From: an uncultured Arthrobacter sp.
GTDB taxonomy: Bacteria > Actinomycetota > Actinomycetes > Actinomycetales > Micrococcaceae
DNA length: 20,316 nucleotides
Assembly (NCBI GenBank): GCA_937873245.1
Contig: CALMVY010000221.1
Location: 1 to 20,316, forward strand
Direction: 5' to 3'
Below are positions 7,797-14,546 of this stretch, in pieces. The position numbers and the translations under genes are program-made. Position 1 is the first letter of the stretch, and the number at the start of each line of letters is the position of its first letter. The notes under the pieces were generated by a model. It searched no databases. It saw only the letters and a list, made by a program, of their open reading frames with translations, and was not told where the DNA came from.

Positions 7797-8795
7797 ATGA
7801 CGGACCTGTGCATCGAGACCACCGGTCTCAGCAAGCGCTTCGGCCACCAGCTGGCTGTGGACGGCGTTGACCTGGCCGTGCCAAGAGGCTCGGTCTTTGG
7901 TTTCCTGGGCCCCAACGGCTCCGGCAAGACCACCACCATCCGGCTCATCCTCGGCCTCGCCGCGGCCAGCAGCGGCTCCGTCCGGCTTCTCGGCCAGGAG
8001 ATGCCGGGGCAGCTGCGCGAGGTGCTGCCCCGCGTGGGTGCACTGGTGGAGGGGCCCGCCTTCTACCCTTTCCTCTCCGGCGCTGCGAACCTGCACCGCT
8101 TCGACGCCGCGGACCCGCATGTTCCCGCCGGGACCCGTAAGGCCCGGGTCCAGTCGGCGCTGGAGCGGGTGGGTCTGACGCATGCCGCGGACAAGAAGGT
8201 CCGGGCCTATTCGCTGGGCATGAAGCAGAGGCTGGGGATCGCCAACGCCCTGCTGGCGCCGCGCGAACTCCTGGTCCTGGACGAACCCACGAACGGGCTG
8301 GATCCGCAGGGCACCCGGGAGGTCCGCAGCCTGGTGCGCTCGCTCGCTGCGGACGGCGCCACCGTGTTCGTGTCCAGCCACCTGCTCGCCGAGGTGGAAC
8401 AGATCTGCACGCACGCGGCCATCATGAGCGCGGGACGGCTGGTGGCGCAGGGGACCCTCGGCGAGCTGCGGCAGGGCGGGCAGGCCCGGATCCGGGTACT
8501 GACGCCCGACGCCGGAGCCGCGGCCGCAGTGCTCGCCCGGCTGGGTCTGAGTGTGGCGGTGGGCGGGCCGGCCGGTTCCAATGGCGCGGGGGACGTGCTC
8601 TACGCGCCTCTTCCTGCCGGGCCACCTCCCGCGGTGGCCGACAGGGCGGTCGCTGACGGGGTGGTGGCGCCGGAAGCGGTGGTGGCCGCCCTGGTGGCGG
8701 CCGGAGTGCGGGTCCGGGGCTTCGCCACCGAACAGGTCAGCCTGGAGGATCGTTTCGTGGCGCTGACGGGGGAGGGCTTCGACGTTGTCCAGTGA
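7797..8795 (+). CDS. ABC transporter ATP-binding protein (ABC-2 exporter type)
   Basis: The 332-residue cytosolic ATPase has all core motifs: Walker A GPNGSGKT (38-45), signature SLGMKQ (139-144; LSGGQ is replaced by SLGMK, normal for the ABC-2/drug exporter subgroup), Walker B LVLDEPT (159-165) and switch H195 in VSSH. A regulatory C-terminal extension of about 90 residues follows the ATPase core. The partner permease begins inside its last codons. ATG 7797 begins directly before the conserved LCIETTGLSKRFG; an in-frame GTG at 7764 would add 11 Ala/Pro-rich residues. Ribosome sites for either are weak. The substrate is unknown; the LolA-like gene upstream suggests a lipid or peptide product. 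Confidence 0.92.
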   Translation: MTDLCIETTGLSKRFGHQLAVDGVDLAVPRGSVFGFLGPNGSGKTTTIRLILGLAAASSGSVRLLGQEMPGQLREVLPRVGALVEGPAFYPFLSGAANLHRFDAADPHVPAGTRKARVQSALERVGLTHAADKKVRAYSLGMKQRLGIANALLAPRELLVLDEPTNGLDPQGTREVRSLVRSLAADGATVFVSSHLLAEVEQICTHAAIMSAGRLVAQGTLGELRQGGQARIRVLTPDAGAAAAVLARLGLSVAVGGPAGSNGAGDVLYAPLPAGPPPAVADRAVADGVVAPEAVVAALVAAGVRVRGFATEQVSLEDRFVALTGEGFDVVQ

Positions 8796-9699
8796 AGAAT
8801 CCAGCCCCAACGTCATCGCCGGTGCCGGTGGCGGCCCCGGCCGCGCCCCCGCGGGCGCCTCCGCCGCGGTGACTGCACGGCGCAGGCGGGGACGCGGTTT
8901 GCTCGCGTCCGAACTCGGGGTCCTCTTCCGCCGCCGCCGTACCTGGGCCATGCTGTGTGCGCTGGCGGCCATTCCGATCCTGATTGCCGTGGCGGTCCGG
9001 GTGTCCTCCGCGGTGCCGGCGGGCCGGGGCCCGGCGTTCCTGGACCGGATATCCCAAAACGGGCTGTTCGTTGGCGTGACCGCCATGCTCGTGTCTGTCC
9101 CGCTGTTCCTGCCGCTGACCGTGGGCGTGGTGGCCGGAGATACCGTGGCCGGCGAGGCAGGGCTGGGAACCCTGCGGTACCTGCTGGTGGCGCCCGCAGG
9201 CAGGGTCCGGCTGCTGCTCGTTAAGTACGCCGGGGCGGTGGTCTTCGCCGTCGCGGCGCCGCTGGTGGTGGCGCTGGTCGGGGCTGCGGTCGGGGCGGCC
9301 CTCTTCCCGGTGGGGCCGGTCACGCTGCTGTCCGGGGACGCCATCGGCGCCCCCGAGGCAATGCTGCGGCTGCTGCTGATTGCCGCCTACCTTGCCGTCT
9401 CGCTGATGGGTCTCTCGGCGATCGGGCTCTTCATGTCCACGCTCACGGACGTGCCTGTGGGCGCGATGGCAGCCACCGTCGTGCTCTCGGTCGTCTCGCA
9501 GGTCCTCGACGCGCTGCCGCAACTTGAATGGCTGCACCCGTGGCTGTTCAGCCACTACTGGCTGGACTTCGCGGACCTGCTCCGCCAGCCCGTCGCCTGG
9601 GAGTCCTTCCTCACGAACTCGCTCCTGCAGGGCGGCTACGTGGCCGTTTTCGGTGCGCTCGCCTACGGCAGGTTCATCACGAAGGACGTGCTCTCCTAG
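8785..9699 (+). CDS. ABC-2 type transporter permease
   Basis: The 304-residue integral membrane protein has a basic cytosolic N-terminus (ARRRRGRG, FRRRRTW) followed by six hydrophobic segments (about residues 53-72, 92-118, 142-172, 190-216, 222-242 and 272-295). The sequence VAGDTVAGEAGLGTLRYLL is the conserved cytosolic coupling region of ABC-2 permeases (usually GE...GTL..LL). The TTG start at 8785 overlaps the ATPase gene by 11 bases and has GGAGG (8771-8775) at 9-base spacing, so the rare start is well supported. It should pair with the ATPase to form an exporter. Its TAG stop overlaps the stop codon of the opposite-strand NlpC/P60-like gene. Confidence 0.9.
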   Translation: MSSEESSPNVIAGAGGGPGRAPAGASAAVTARRRRGRGLLASELGVLFRRRRTWAMLCALAAIPILIAVAVRVSSAVPAGRGPAFLDRISQNGLFVGVTAMLVSVPLFLPLTVGVVAGDTVAGEAGLGTLRYLLVAPAGRVRLLLVKYAGAVVFAVAAPLVVALVGAAVGAALFPVGPVTLLSGDAIGAPEAMLRLLLIAAYLAVSLMGLSAIGLFMSTLTDVPVGAMAATVVLSVVSQVLDALPQLEWLHPWLFSHYWLDFADLLRQPVAWESFLTNSLLQGGYVAVFGALAYGRFITKDVLS

Positions 9700-10193
9700 G
9701 CTCCGTGCCGGAACCCCCTAGGGCCGCGGGAAGGCTCAGTACCGGGCGGCCACCGGGTGAAGCTGCATCCCGGACATGGAGCCAGATCCGTCACGGTAAT
9801 CCCGGCGTCCTCGTTCAGCGCCTGCACCACGCGGCCGCCGCCGAGGTAGATCGCCACATGGTAGAAACCCGGCGCCGAACCCCAGACCAGCAGGTCACCC
9901 GGCTGCGCCTGGGAGAGCGGGACATGCACGGGGGCCTGGGCGAACTGCTGGGACGCCGTGCGGGGCAGGTACTTTCCGGCCGCGGCGAACGCGTTCTGCA
10001 CCAGGCCTTGGGGAATCGCCAGCGTTCCCAGGAGTACGACGGCGGCGCACAGTGCGCGCTTCCGGTGTTTTGCTGTGCCCGTAACCGAGAGGCCGTGTGT
10101 GTGCCTGTGGTCGTGTCCCGTGCCTACAAGGCTAGCCCCAGCCGAGCTCGTGCAGGCGGTCGTCGCTGATGCCGAAGTGGTGCGCGATCTCAT
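9696..10193 (-). pseudogene. NlpC/P60 (C40) peptidase-like protein lacking the catalytic cysteine
   Basis: The C-terminal part is a clear NlpC/P60 half: AGKYLPRTASQQ, then QAQPGDLLVWG and the His-bearing FYHVAIYLGGGRVVQALN. In active enzymes the catalytic Cys lies in a D-C-S-G-L-V motif just before this. Here the matching position reads IPQGLVQNAF: Cys is replaced and the usual upstream core (Y-V-W-G-G) is absent. What precedes instead looks like a signal peptide (KHRKRALCAAVVLLG). Homologous signal peptides can end in similar AF-A text, so an internal deletion joining signal peptide to mid-domain would explain the structure; this is inference. The only in-frame ATG (10193) lies inside the upstream metallopeptidase gene without a ribosome site. 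The protein is probably not expressed as an active peptidoglycan hydrolase. Confidence 0.6.
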
Positions 10194-10584
10194 GGACCAC
10201 GGTGACCGTCACTTCCTCGATCACGTCCTCCCGCGACTCGCAGATGTCCAGGATCGGCTGCCGGTAGATGGTGATGCGGTCCGGCAGGGAGCCGGCGTCC
10301 CACCAGGAGTCCCGTTCGGTCAGCGGCACGCCCTCGTAGAGGCCCAGCAGCACCGTGTCCGGGTCCTCCCCCGGCTGTGGCGTGTAGTCGTCCTCGATGA
10401 AGATGGCCACGTTGTTCATGGTCTTCGCCAGCTCCGGGGGGATCTGGTCCAGCGCGTCGCTCACTGCGGCTTCGAAGTCCGCCTCGGACATCGGGAACGG
10501 GGCGTGGTGGTGGGCGGCGCCGTTCCCGCCGTCGTCCGGGCCGTTCGGAACGATGGGCAGGCCTGGCGGCAGGGAAGCGGGCAT
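10132..10584 (-). CDS. Zincin-like metallopeptidase family protein
   Basis: The 150-residue cytosolic protein carries the zinc-protease motif HEIAHHFG (H131, E132, H135) close to its C-terminus, followed by ISDDRLHELGW, the usual ending of the small actinobacterial zincin_1 (DUF1025) family. A further acidic region and TIYRQPILD in the middle also match my memory of that family. The length is normal, so the gene looks intact, with ATG 10584 as start; the ribosome site is not obvious. Its substrate is unknown in the family. The EamA transporter gene ends 20 bases upstream on the same strand, so the two may share a transcript. Confidence 0.85.
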   Translation of the reverse strand: MPASLPPGLPIVPNGPDDGGNGAAHHHAPFPMSEADFEAAVSDALDQIPPELAKTMNNVAIFIEDDYTPQPGEDPDTVLLGLYEGVPLTERDSWWDAGSLPDRITIYRQPILDICESREDVIEEVTVTVVHEIAHHFGISDDRLHELGWG

Positions 10585-10604
10585 AGCTGAACTCTAGCCC
10601 CGAA

Positions 10605-11615
10605 TCAGCGGGACCGGCGCCGGGTCAGCCCCACCCCCACGAGGCAGATGGCCCCTCCCACGAGGCCCCAGATCGTGGGGATCTCGCCGAGCACCAGCCA
10701 GGAGATCAGGATCGTCGTGCCGGGCACGAGGTACGTGGTGGCCGCGAGCCGGCCGGCATCGATCAGGGACAGCGCGTAGGCCCAGGTGGTGAAGGCGATT
10801 GCCGTGGGGAAGATGCCGAGATAGACCAGCCCCAGCGACGCCGGCAGCGGGGCCGCCTGCAGTTCGGCCACCAGCTGGCCGCTGAAGGGGAGGCAGCAGA
10901 CCGCGCCGACCATGATTCCGAACCAGGTGGCCTGGGCCGCGGGGAACTTCCGCAGGACCGGCTTCTGCACGATCACACTGACCGCGGCGAGGGCCGCCGC
11001 CAGCAGGCACAACAGCACGCCGGCGACGTCGACCGTGGACCGCTGTCCGGACCCAAGCGCGATCACCGCGACGCCGCCGAACGCGACGAGGCTGCCGATG
11101 ATCAGCCAGCGCGGGAAACCCTCCTTGAGGATCACGCCGGCCATGATGGCCACGAGGATCGGATTCACGTTGATCAGCAGGGCCGCCGTGCCGGCGTCGA
11201 GGAGGTGTTCGGCGGCGTTCAGGGCGACGTTGTAGCCGCCGAACCACATAATGCCGTAGGCCAGGATGGGCCACCACTCGCGGCCCCGGGGGAGGTTGGG
11301 GTTCTTCCGGATCTGCGGCAGGACCACCAGGCCCAGGACGACGGCGGCGATCGCCAGCCGGCCCAGGGTCAGGGGGCCGGGGGAGAAGCTGGGGCCCACG
11401 GCCCGGATGCCCACAAAGGCGGAGGCCCACAGCACCACGGTGACCACGACGGCGGCGATGCCGAGGCGGCTGATCTGGCCTGGCGGGAGGGGTTGTTTCA
11501 CGGGGTCTGCAGGGTGTGCGGGCAGCGAGGCGGGCGCGTGCGGCGGCATTTCGTGGGTGCCGTCCGCGCGTGCGCTGTCCGGTTGGGGGGAGCCCGTCTG
11601 GGCGGTTGTTGCCAT
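10605..11615 (-). CDS. EamA/DMT-family transporter
   Basis: This 336-residue membrane protein has a Pro/Ala-rich cytosolic tail (1-48) and ten hydrophobic segments in two repeats of five, the EamA arrangement. The first repeat includes LWASAFVGIRAVGPSFSPG, the typical DMT entry helix. The second ends with YLVPGTTILISWLVLGE followed by GGAICLVGVGLTRR, the classic family ending. DMT proteins export amino acids or other metabolites. The adjacent LysG/LysE pair makes amino-acid efflux attractive, but the substrate is not determined. ATG 11615 has no strong ribosome site. A 98-base gap separates it from the upstream regulator gene on the same strand. Confidence 0.9.
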   Translation of the reverse strand: MATTAQTGSPQPDSARADGTHEMPPHAPASLPAHPADPVKQPLPPGQISRLGIAAVVVTVVLWASAFVGIRAVGPSFSPGPLTLGRLAIAAVVLGLVVLPQIRKNPNLPRGREWWPILAYGIMWFGGYNVALNAAEHLLDAGTAALLINVNPILVAIMAGVILKEGFPRWLIIGSLVAFGGVAVIALGSGQRSTVDVAGVLLCLLAAALAAVSVIVQKPVLRKFPAAQATWFGIMVGAVCCLPFSGQLVAELQAAPLPASLGLVYLGIFPTAIAFTTWAYALSLIDAGRLAATTYLVPGTTILISWLVLGEIPTIWGLVGGAICLVGVGLTRRRSR

Positions 11616-11713
11616 GCTGCCAATCTAGCCCGTGCAGGGGCCTCGGGACTGGCGGAAATCGGTCACGTCTAGGCGAGTTGCTGCCAACTGCGGTGCGCCC
11701 CTCGCCGCCGGGC

Positions 11714-12595
11714 TCACCGGAGCGTCAGGGCGGCTGCCTGGACGGCCGCCGCGACCTCGTCGAGGGCTGCCGATCCGTGCCGCCATTGCTGCCAGTGGAG
11801 CGGCACATCCACGTGCGCCGCGGGGTCCAGGGAAACCAGGGTTTTGCGCTTCAGCTCCTCCGAGATTTCGATTTCGGGGAGCAGCCCCCACCCCATGCCC
11901 CAGCGGATGGCTTCGCCGAACTCGTGGGCGGCGGGGACATAATGCCGCGGTGGCTGGAGGGTCTTGCGGCTCACGCCCCGCAGGTAGCGGTCCTGCAGGT
12001 CGTCCTTGCGGTCGAAGACGATGACGGGCGCGACGGCCAGCGTGTCCGCCGTCGCGCCGCCGGGAAACCACCGGGCGGCGAAGTCCGGTGTGCAGACCGG
12101 CAGGTAGCGCATGACCCCCAGGCGCCGGGACGAGCAGCCCGGCGCCGCCTTTGCCGTGGTGGTGATGGCGGCGGCTGCGGCGCCGCTGCGGAGGAGTTCC
12201 AGCGAATAGTCCTGGTCCTCGCGCAGGATCTCCAACTGGACCTTGGCCGCCACCGCGGCCAGGCCGGGCAGCGCCCAGGTGTGCAGGGAATCGCTGTTGA
12301 TGACGAGGGTCAGACGGATGCCGGCGGGCTGCGTTCCGGGCTGCAGCTCTTCGGCCAGATCGGCGGAGAGCATGTCCAACTGCCGGGCGAAGCGCACCAC
12401 CGCCTGGCCGGACGGGGTAAGCCCGACAGGGCGGGTCCGTGTCAGCACCGGCCGGCCCACGGCAACCTCCAGGGCGCGGACGCGCTGGCTCACCGCCGAC
12501 GCCGTGACCAGAAGGTGGCCGGCAGCGGCCTCGAAGCTTCCGTGCGCCACGATGGCCGCGAGGGTCCGGGCCTGGTCCGGCTGAATGTCGATCAT
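11714..12595 (-). CDS. lysG: LysR-family regulator of the LysG/ArgP type
   Basis: The 293-residue protein has an N-terminal winged helix-turn-helix (about 4-62: TLAAIVAHGSFEAAAGHL, then TASAVSQRVRALE). A substrate-binding domain (about 90-290) follows. The text QPDQARTLAAIVAHGSFEAAA and WGMGWGLLPE are characteristic of ArgP/LysG. In Corynebacterium and relatives this regulator binds lysine or arginine and activates the divergent exporter gene lysE; the same arrangement is seen here, with only 60 bases between the two starts. ATG 12595 follows no clear Shine-Dalgarno site. The operator is expected in the shared gap. Symbol confidence comes from family and synteny. Confidence 0.88.
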   Translation of the reverse strand: MIDIQPDQARTLAAIVAHGSFEAAAGHLLVTASAVSQRVRALEVAVGRPVLTRTRPVGLTPSGQAVVRFARQLDMLSADLAEELQPGTQPAGIRLTLVINSDSLHTWALPGLAAVAAKVQLEILREDQDYSLELLRSGAAAAAITTTAKAAPGCSSRRLGVMRYLPVCTPDFAARWFPGGATADTLAVAPVIVFDRKDDLQDRYLRGVSRKTLQPPRHYVPAAHEFGEAIRWGMGWGLLPEIEISEELKRKTLVSLDPAAHVDVPLHWQQWRHGSAALDEVAAAVQAAALTLR

Positions 12596-12655
12596 TAGAC
12601 CATCTTATGTTGGCCAAGCATTGTTAACTGGCTTCATGTTCTTGCCGCCCTTAGC
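12596..12655. promoter_or_regulatory. Divergent control region of lysG and lysE
   Basis: Only 60 bases separate the two starts, so promoters and LysG operator must overlap. It contains a perfect 8-bp palindrome TTGGCCAA (12610-12617) and AT-rich sections. LysR regulators usually bind T-N11-A in such gaps. I could not fix a unique site or -10 hexamer. No Shine-Dalgarno precedes either start, so short-leader or leaderless transcripts are likely. Confidence 0.5.
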
Positions 12656-13267
12656 GTGGATTCCGTGATCCTTTCCCTTGCTTCGGGCCTGGCCAGCGGG
12701 CTGTCCCTCATCGTCGCCATCGGTGCGCAGAACGCCTTTGTGCTCCGCCAGGGCGTCCAGCGCTCGCATGTGCTCCTGGTTGTTGCCGTGTGCGCTATAT
12801 CCGACCTCGTGCTGATTGTGCTGGGGGTGGCCGGGGTTGGCGTTCTCATTGAGCGGGCGCCCGGGGTCCTCGAGGTGGTGCGCTGGGCGGGTGCTGCCTT
12901 CCTTGTGGCCTACGGGGCGATGGCTGCAGTGCGGGCCATCGGCGGCACGCAGGGGGCCCAACCGGCGGCCGGTCACAAGGGAACGTGGGCGGCTGCCCTG
13001 GGGACCTGCCTGGCGCTGACCTGGCTGAACCCGCACGTCTACCTGGATACCGTGCTGCTGCTGGGGTCCCTGGCCGGCGCCCACGGCGCCGACGGGCGGT
13101 GGTGGTTTGCGGCCGGAGCCGGACTGGGAAGCGTGGCGTGGTTCGCGGCGCTGGGCGCCGGGGCCCGGTTCCTTGCGCCGGTGTTCGCCCGGCCGGGGAG
13201 CTGGCGTGTGCTCGACGGCGGCATCGCCTTGGTTATGGTCACGCTCGCTGTCATGCTCGTAGCCTGA
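12656..13267 (+). CDS. lysE: LysE/ArgO-family basic amino acid exporter
   Basis: The 203-residue protein has about six hydrophobic helices. Near the N-terminus is GLSLIVAIGAQNAFVLRQG, the hallmark of LysE and ArgO exporters. A second family segment is LALTWLNPHVYLDTVLLLG with its conserved Asn-Pro-His and Tyr-x-Asp. The length is normal. It should export lysine and/or arginine across the cell membrane, preventing toxic build-up when peptides are consumed. GTG 12656 gives a few extra residues; GTG 12665 is an alternative start. Neither has a Shine-Dalgarno site. The divergent lysG-type gene is its probable activator, and a PaiB-like gene follows 57 bases later. Confidence 0.92.
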   Translation: MDSVILSLASGLASGLSLIVAIGAQNAFVLRQGVQRSHVLLVVAVCAISDLVLIVLGVAGVGVLIERAPGVLEVVRWAGAAFLVAYGAMAAVRAIGGTQGAQPAAGHKGTWAAALGTCLALTWLNPHVYLDTVLLLGSLAGAHGADGRWWFAAGAGLGSVAWFAALGAGARFLAPVFARPGSWRVLDGGIALVMVTLAVMLVA

Positions 13268-13324
13268 GAGAGTCAGCCCGTCCCGTTTCATCACCGCAAT
13301 ACACAACCGACAAAGGAATCTTCC

Positions 13325-13963
13325 ATGTACGTCCCCTCGCATTTCGCCGCTGACCAGGGCGCCGTCAGGGAGTTGCTCTCGCATCCCGGGGCAGCCAACC
13401 TCGTGACCTCCACCGAGCACGGCCTGCTTGCCACCCTGGTGCCGTTCGTGTTTGACCCGGAGGCGGGCGAGCACGGATCCCTGCAGGGGCACCTGGCCCG
13501 CAACAACGATCAGTGGCGGCTGCCGGCGTCGGGCGAATCCCTTGTCATCATCCAGCGCTCCGATGCCTATATTTCCCCGTCCTGGTACGCCACGAAGGCC
13601 GAACACGGCCGGGTGGTCCCTACCTGGAACTACACCACCGCGCACGTCTATGGCCGCCTCGTCATCCACGACGACCCGGCCTGGGTTGAGGACCTCGTCC
13701 GGCGGCTGACCACGCTGCATGAAGCAGCCTCGGAACAGCCCTGGACTGTGGACGATGCGCCTGCCCGCTTCATTGCCGGCCAGCTCCGCGCGATTGTCGG
13801 CGTCGAACTCGTCATCACGAGGGTCGAAGCGAAACGCAAGCTCAGCCAGAACCGGCCGGCTGCCGACGTTGACGGCGTCGTCGAGGGTTTGCGGGCCAGG
13901 GGTGATCTGGAGTCGGCTGCCGACGTGGTGCGGGCGCAACAGGACGCCGCCCGGCAGGCCTGA
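13325..13963 (+). CDS. PaiB-like FMN-binding negative transcriptional regulator family protein
   Basis: The 212-residue protein belongs to the FMN_bind_2/PaiB family. Characteristic pieces are MYVPSHFAADQ at the N-terminus, GLLATLVPFVFD, LQGHLARNNDQW, IIQRSDAYISPSWY, VVPTWNYTTAHVYGR and a final KRKLSQNRPAADVDGVV. All the usual blocks are present and the length is normal, so it is intact. The fold is a split-barrel flavin-binding domain. PaiB is named as a regulator of sporulation and protease genes in Bacillus, but the DNA-binding role in actinobacteria is unproven and a flavin or heme-related enzyme function is possible. ATG 13325 has AAAGGAA about 7 bases upstream. It may be co-transcribed with lysE. 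Confidence 0.9.
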   Translation: MYVPSHFAADQGAVRELLSHPGAANLVTSTEHGLLATLVPFVFDPEAGEHGSLQGHLARNNDQWRLPASGESLVIIQRSDAYISPSWYATKAEHGRVVPTWNYTTAHVYGRLVIHDDPAWVEDLVRRLTTLHEAASEQPWTVDDAPARFIAGQLRAIVGVELVITRVEAKRKLSQNRPAADVDGVVEGLRARGDLESAADVVRAQQDAARQA

Positions 13964-13993
13964 GCGCCGCCGAAAGCCCGGAGACCGTCGATT

Positions 13994-14023
13994 TTGGATA
14001 ATCCGGGGGTCTGCCCTTATAGT
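13994..14023 (+). promoter_or_regulatory. Good sigma-70-like promoter upstream of the tRNA cluster
   Basis: TTGGAT (13994-13999) and TATAGT (14018-14023) are separated by 18 bases. It is one of the best matches in this GC-rich window. Transcription should start near 14030 and run into a long hairpin before reaching tRNA-Glu. Confidence 0.55.
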
Positions 14024-14029
14024 TTTATA

Positions 14030-14098
14030 GTCCAGTTCGGAGGAACCCGAAAGGACAAAAACGGAAGGCTTCGGCCCTTAATTTTTGCCCTTTGTTTT
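14030..14098 (+). ncRNA. Possible small RNA or attenuator leader before tRNA-Glu
   Basis: The candidate starts about 7 bases after the -10 hexamer. It holds a small hairpin TTCGG/CCGAA (14036-14040 with 14047-14051) whose loop presents AGGA. It ends in a long stem pairing 14050-14061 with 14082-14093 (one mismatch, apical AAGG/CCTT stem) followed by TTTT at 14095-14098. The two hairpins share two bases, so they compete slightly. The unit is non-coding: no start codon follows the GGAGG. It may be a free RNA of about 70 nucleotides, a terminator for the PaiB-like gene, or a processed tRNA leader. Confidence 0.35.
14050..14098 (+). terminator. Long hairpin with T-run upstream of tRNA-Glu
   Basis: AAAGG-A-CAAAAA (14050-14061) pairs with TTTTTG-C-CCTTT (14082-14093), interrupted by one A-C mismatch, with a further AAGG/CCTT stem and a TTCG-containing tip. 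TTTT follows at 14095. It can end transcription of the lysE/PaiB-like unit (the PaiB-like stop is 87 bases upstream). Confidence 0.6.
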
Positions 14099-14125
14099 AG
14101 TGGGTTTTGACCGGATGGCGTCCTG

Positions 14126-14198
14126 GCCCCCATCGTCTAGCGGCCTAGGACACCGCCCTTTCACGGCGGCGGCACGGGTTCGAATCCCGTTGGGGGTA
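14126..14198 (+). tRNA. tRNA-Glu (anticodon TTC)
   Basis: A full cloverleaf is visible: acceptor GCCCCCA with TGGGGGT (G-T wobble at the first pair), anticodon stem CCGCC/GGCGG enclosing loop CTTTCAC with anticodon TTC at 14160-14162, and T arm ACGGG/CCCGT with TTCGAAT loop. Discriminator is A; CCA is not encoded. First of three tRNA genes in a row, a common actinobacterial order. Confidence 0.96.
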
Positions 14199-14210
14199 CG
14201 CGAGGAACTG

Positions 14211-14240
14211 GTCAAACCGGGTGTGAAAGTCTGGTAGGCT
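14211..14240 (+). promoter_or_regulatory. Weak candidate promoter for tRNA-Asp
   Basis: GTCAAA (14211-14216), an 18-base spacer and TAGGCT (14235-14240) precede tRNA-Asp by about 55 bases. The -35 is only a partial match, and tRNA-Asp may instead be read through from tRNA-Glu. Confidence 0.3.
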
Positions 14241-14294
14241 AAAGGCCTTGAAAAATTGCGGTAGCGATACTGCAGAGAAGCAAGAAAACAGCAA

Positions 14295-14368
14295 GGCCCT
14301 GTAGCGCAGTTGGTTAGCGCGCCGCCCTGTCACGGCGGAGGTCGCGGGTTCAAGTCCCGTCAGGGTCG
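14295..14368 (+). tRNA. tRNA-Asp (anticodon GTC)
   Basis: Acceptor GGCCCTG pairs with CAGGGTC (one G-T wobble). The D arm contains AGTTGGTTAGC, and the anticodon stem CCGCC/GGCGG encloses CTGTCAC with anticodon GTC. The T loop is TTCAAGT and the discriminator is G, as expected for Asp. CCA is not encoded. Confidence 0.96.
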
Positions 14369-14416
14369 CTCTGATTGCCAGAAGAAATTCCGGCTCTCAT
14401 GGTGACATGTCACCTA

Positions 14417-14492
14417 GGCTCTGTAGCTCAGTTGGTAGAGCGTTCGACTGAAAATCGAAAGGTCACCGGATCGACGCCGGTCGGAGCCACCA
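14417..14492 (+). tRNA. tRNA-Phe (anticodon GAA), CCA encoded
   Basis: Acceptor GGCTCTG pairs with CGGAGCC (one wobble); anticodon stem TTCGA/TCGAA encloses CTGAAAA with anticodon GAA; discriminator A at 14489 is followed by an encoded CCA (14490-14492). The T stem is ACCGG/CCGGT with loop ATCGACG, so position 54 is A where T is nearly universal. It is followed at once by an intrinsic terminator. Confidence 0.95.
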
Positions 14493-14497
14493 CTGGG

Positions 14498-14530
14498 AAG
14501 CATCAGTTCTTCGGAACTGGTGCTTTTCTG
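14498..14530 (+). terminator. Rho-independent terminator after the tRNA cluster
   Basis: A 10-bp stem (14500-14509 with 14514-14523, one G-T pair) is extended by AA/TT and has a stable TTCG tetraloop; TTTTCTGCTTT follows. It begins 6 bases after tRNA-Phe and is the clearest intrinsic terminator in the window. Confidence 0.92.
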
Positions 14531-14546
14531 CTTTAACGCCATCGGC

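Noticed and set aside
6347..9344. Very long minus-strand open frames (up to 629 codons) over the LolA-like and ABC genes
   Set aside because: They are antisense to well-supported genes, are rich in Arg/Gly/Pro/Ala, have no recognisable domains, and arise easily in GC-rich DNA.
9528..10590. Plus-strand frames covering the NlpC/P60-like and metallopeptidase genes
   Set aside because: Antisense to recognisable protein families; no domains of their own.
14417..14530. tRNA-Phe 3' end as an attachment site for an integrated element
   Set aside because: I could not find a direct repeat of the tRNA end downstream, and no integrase is present.
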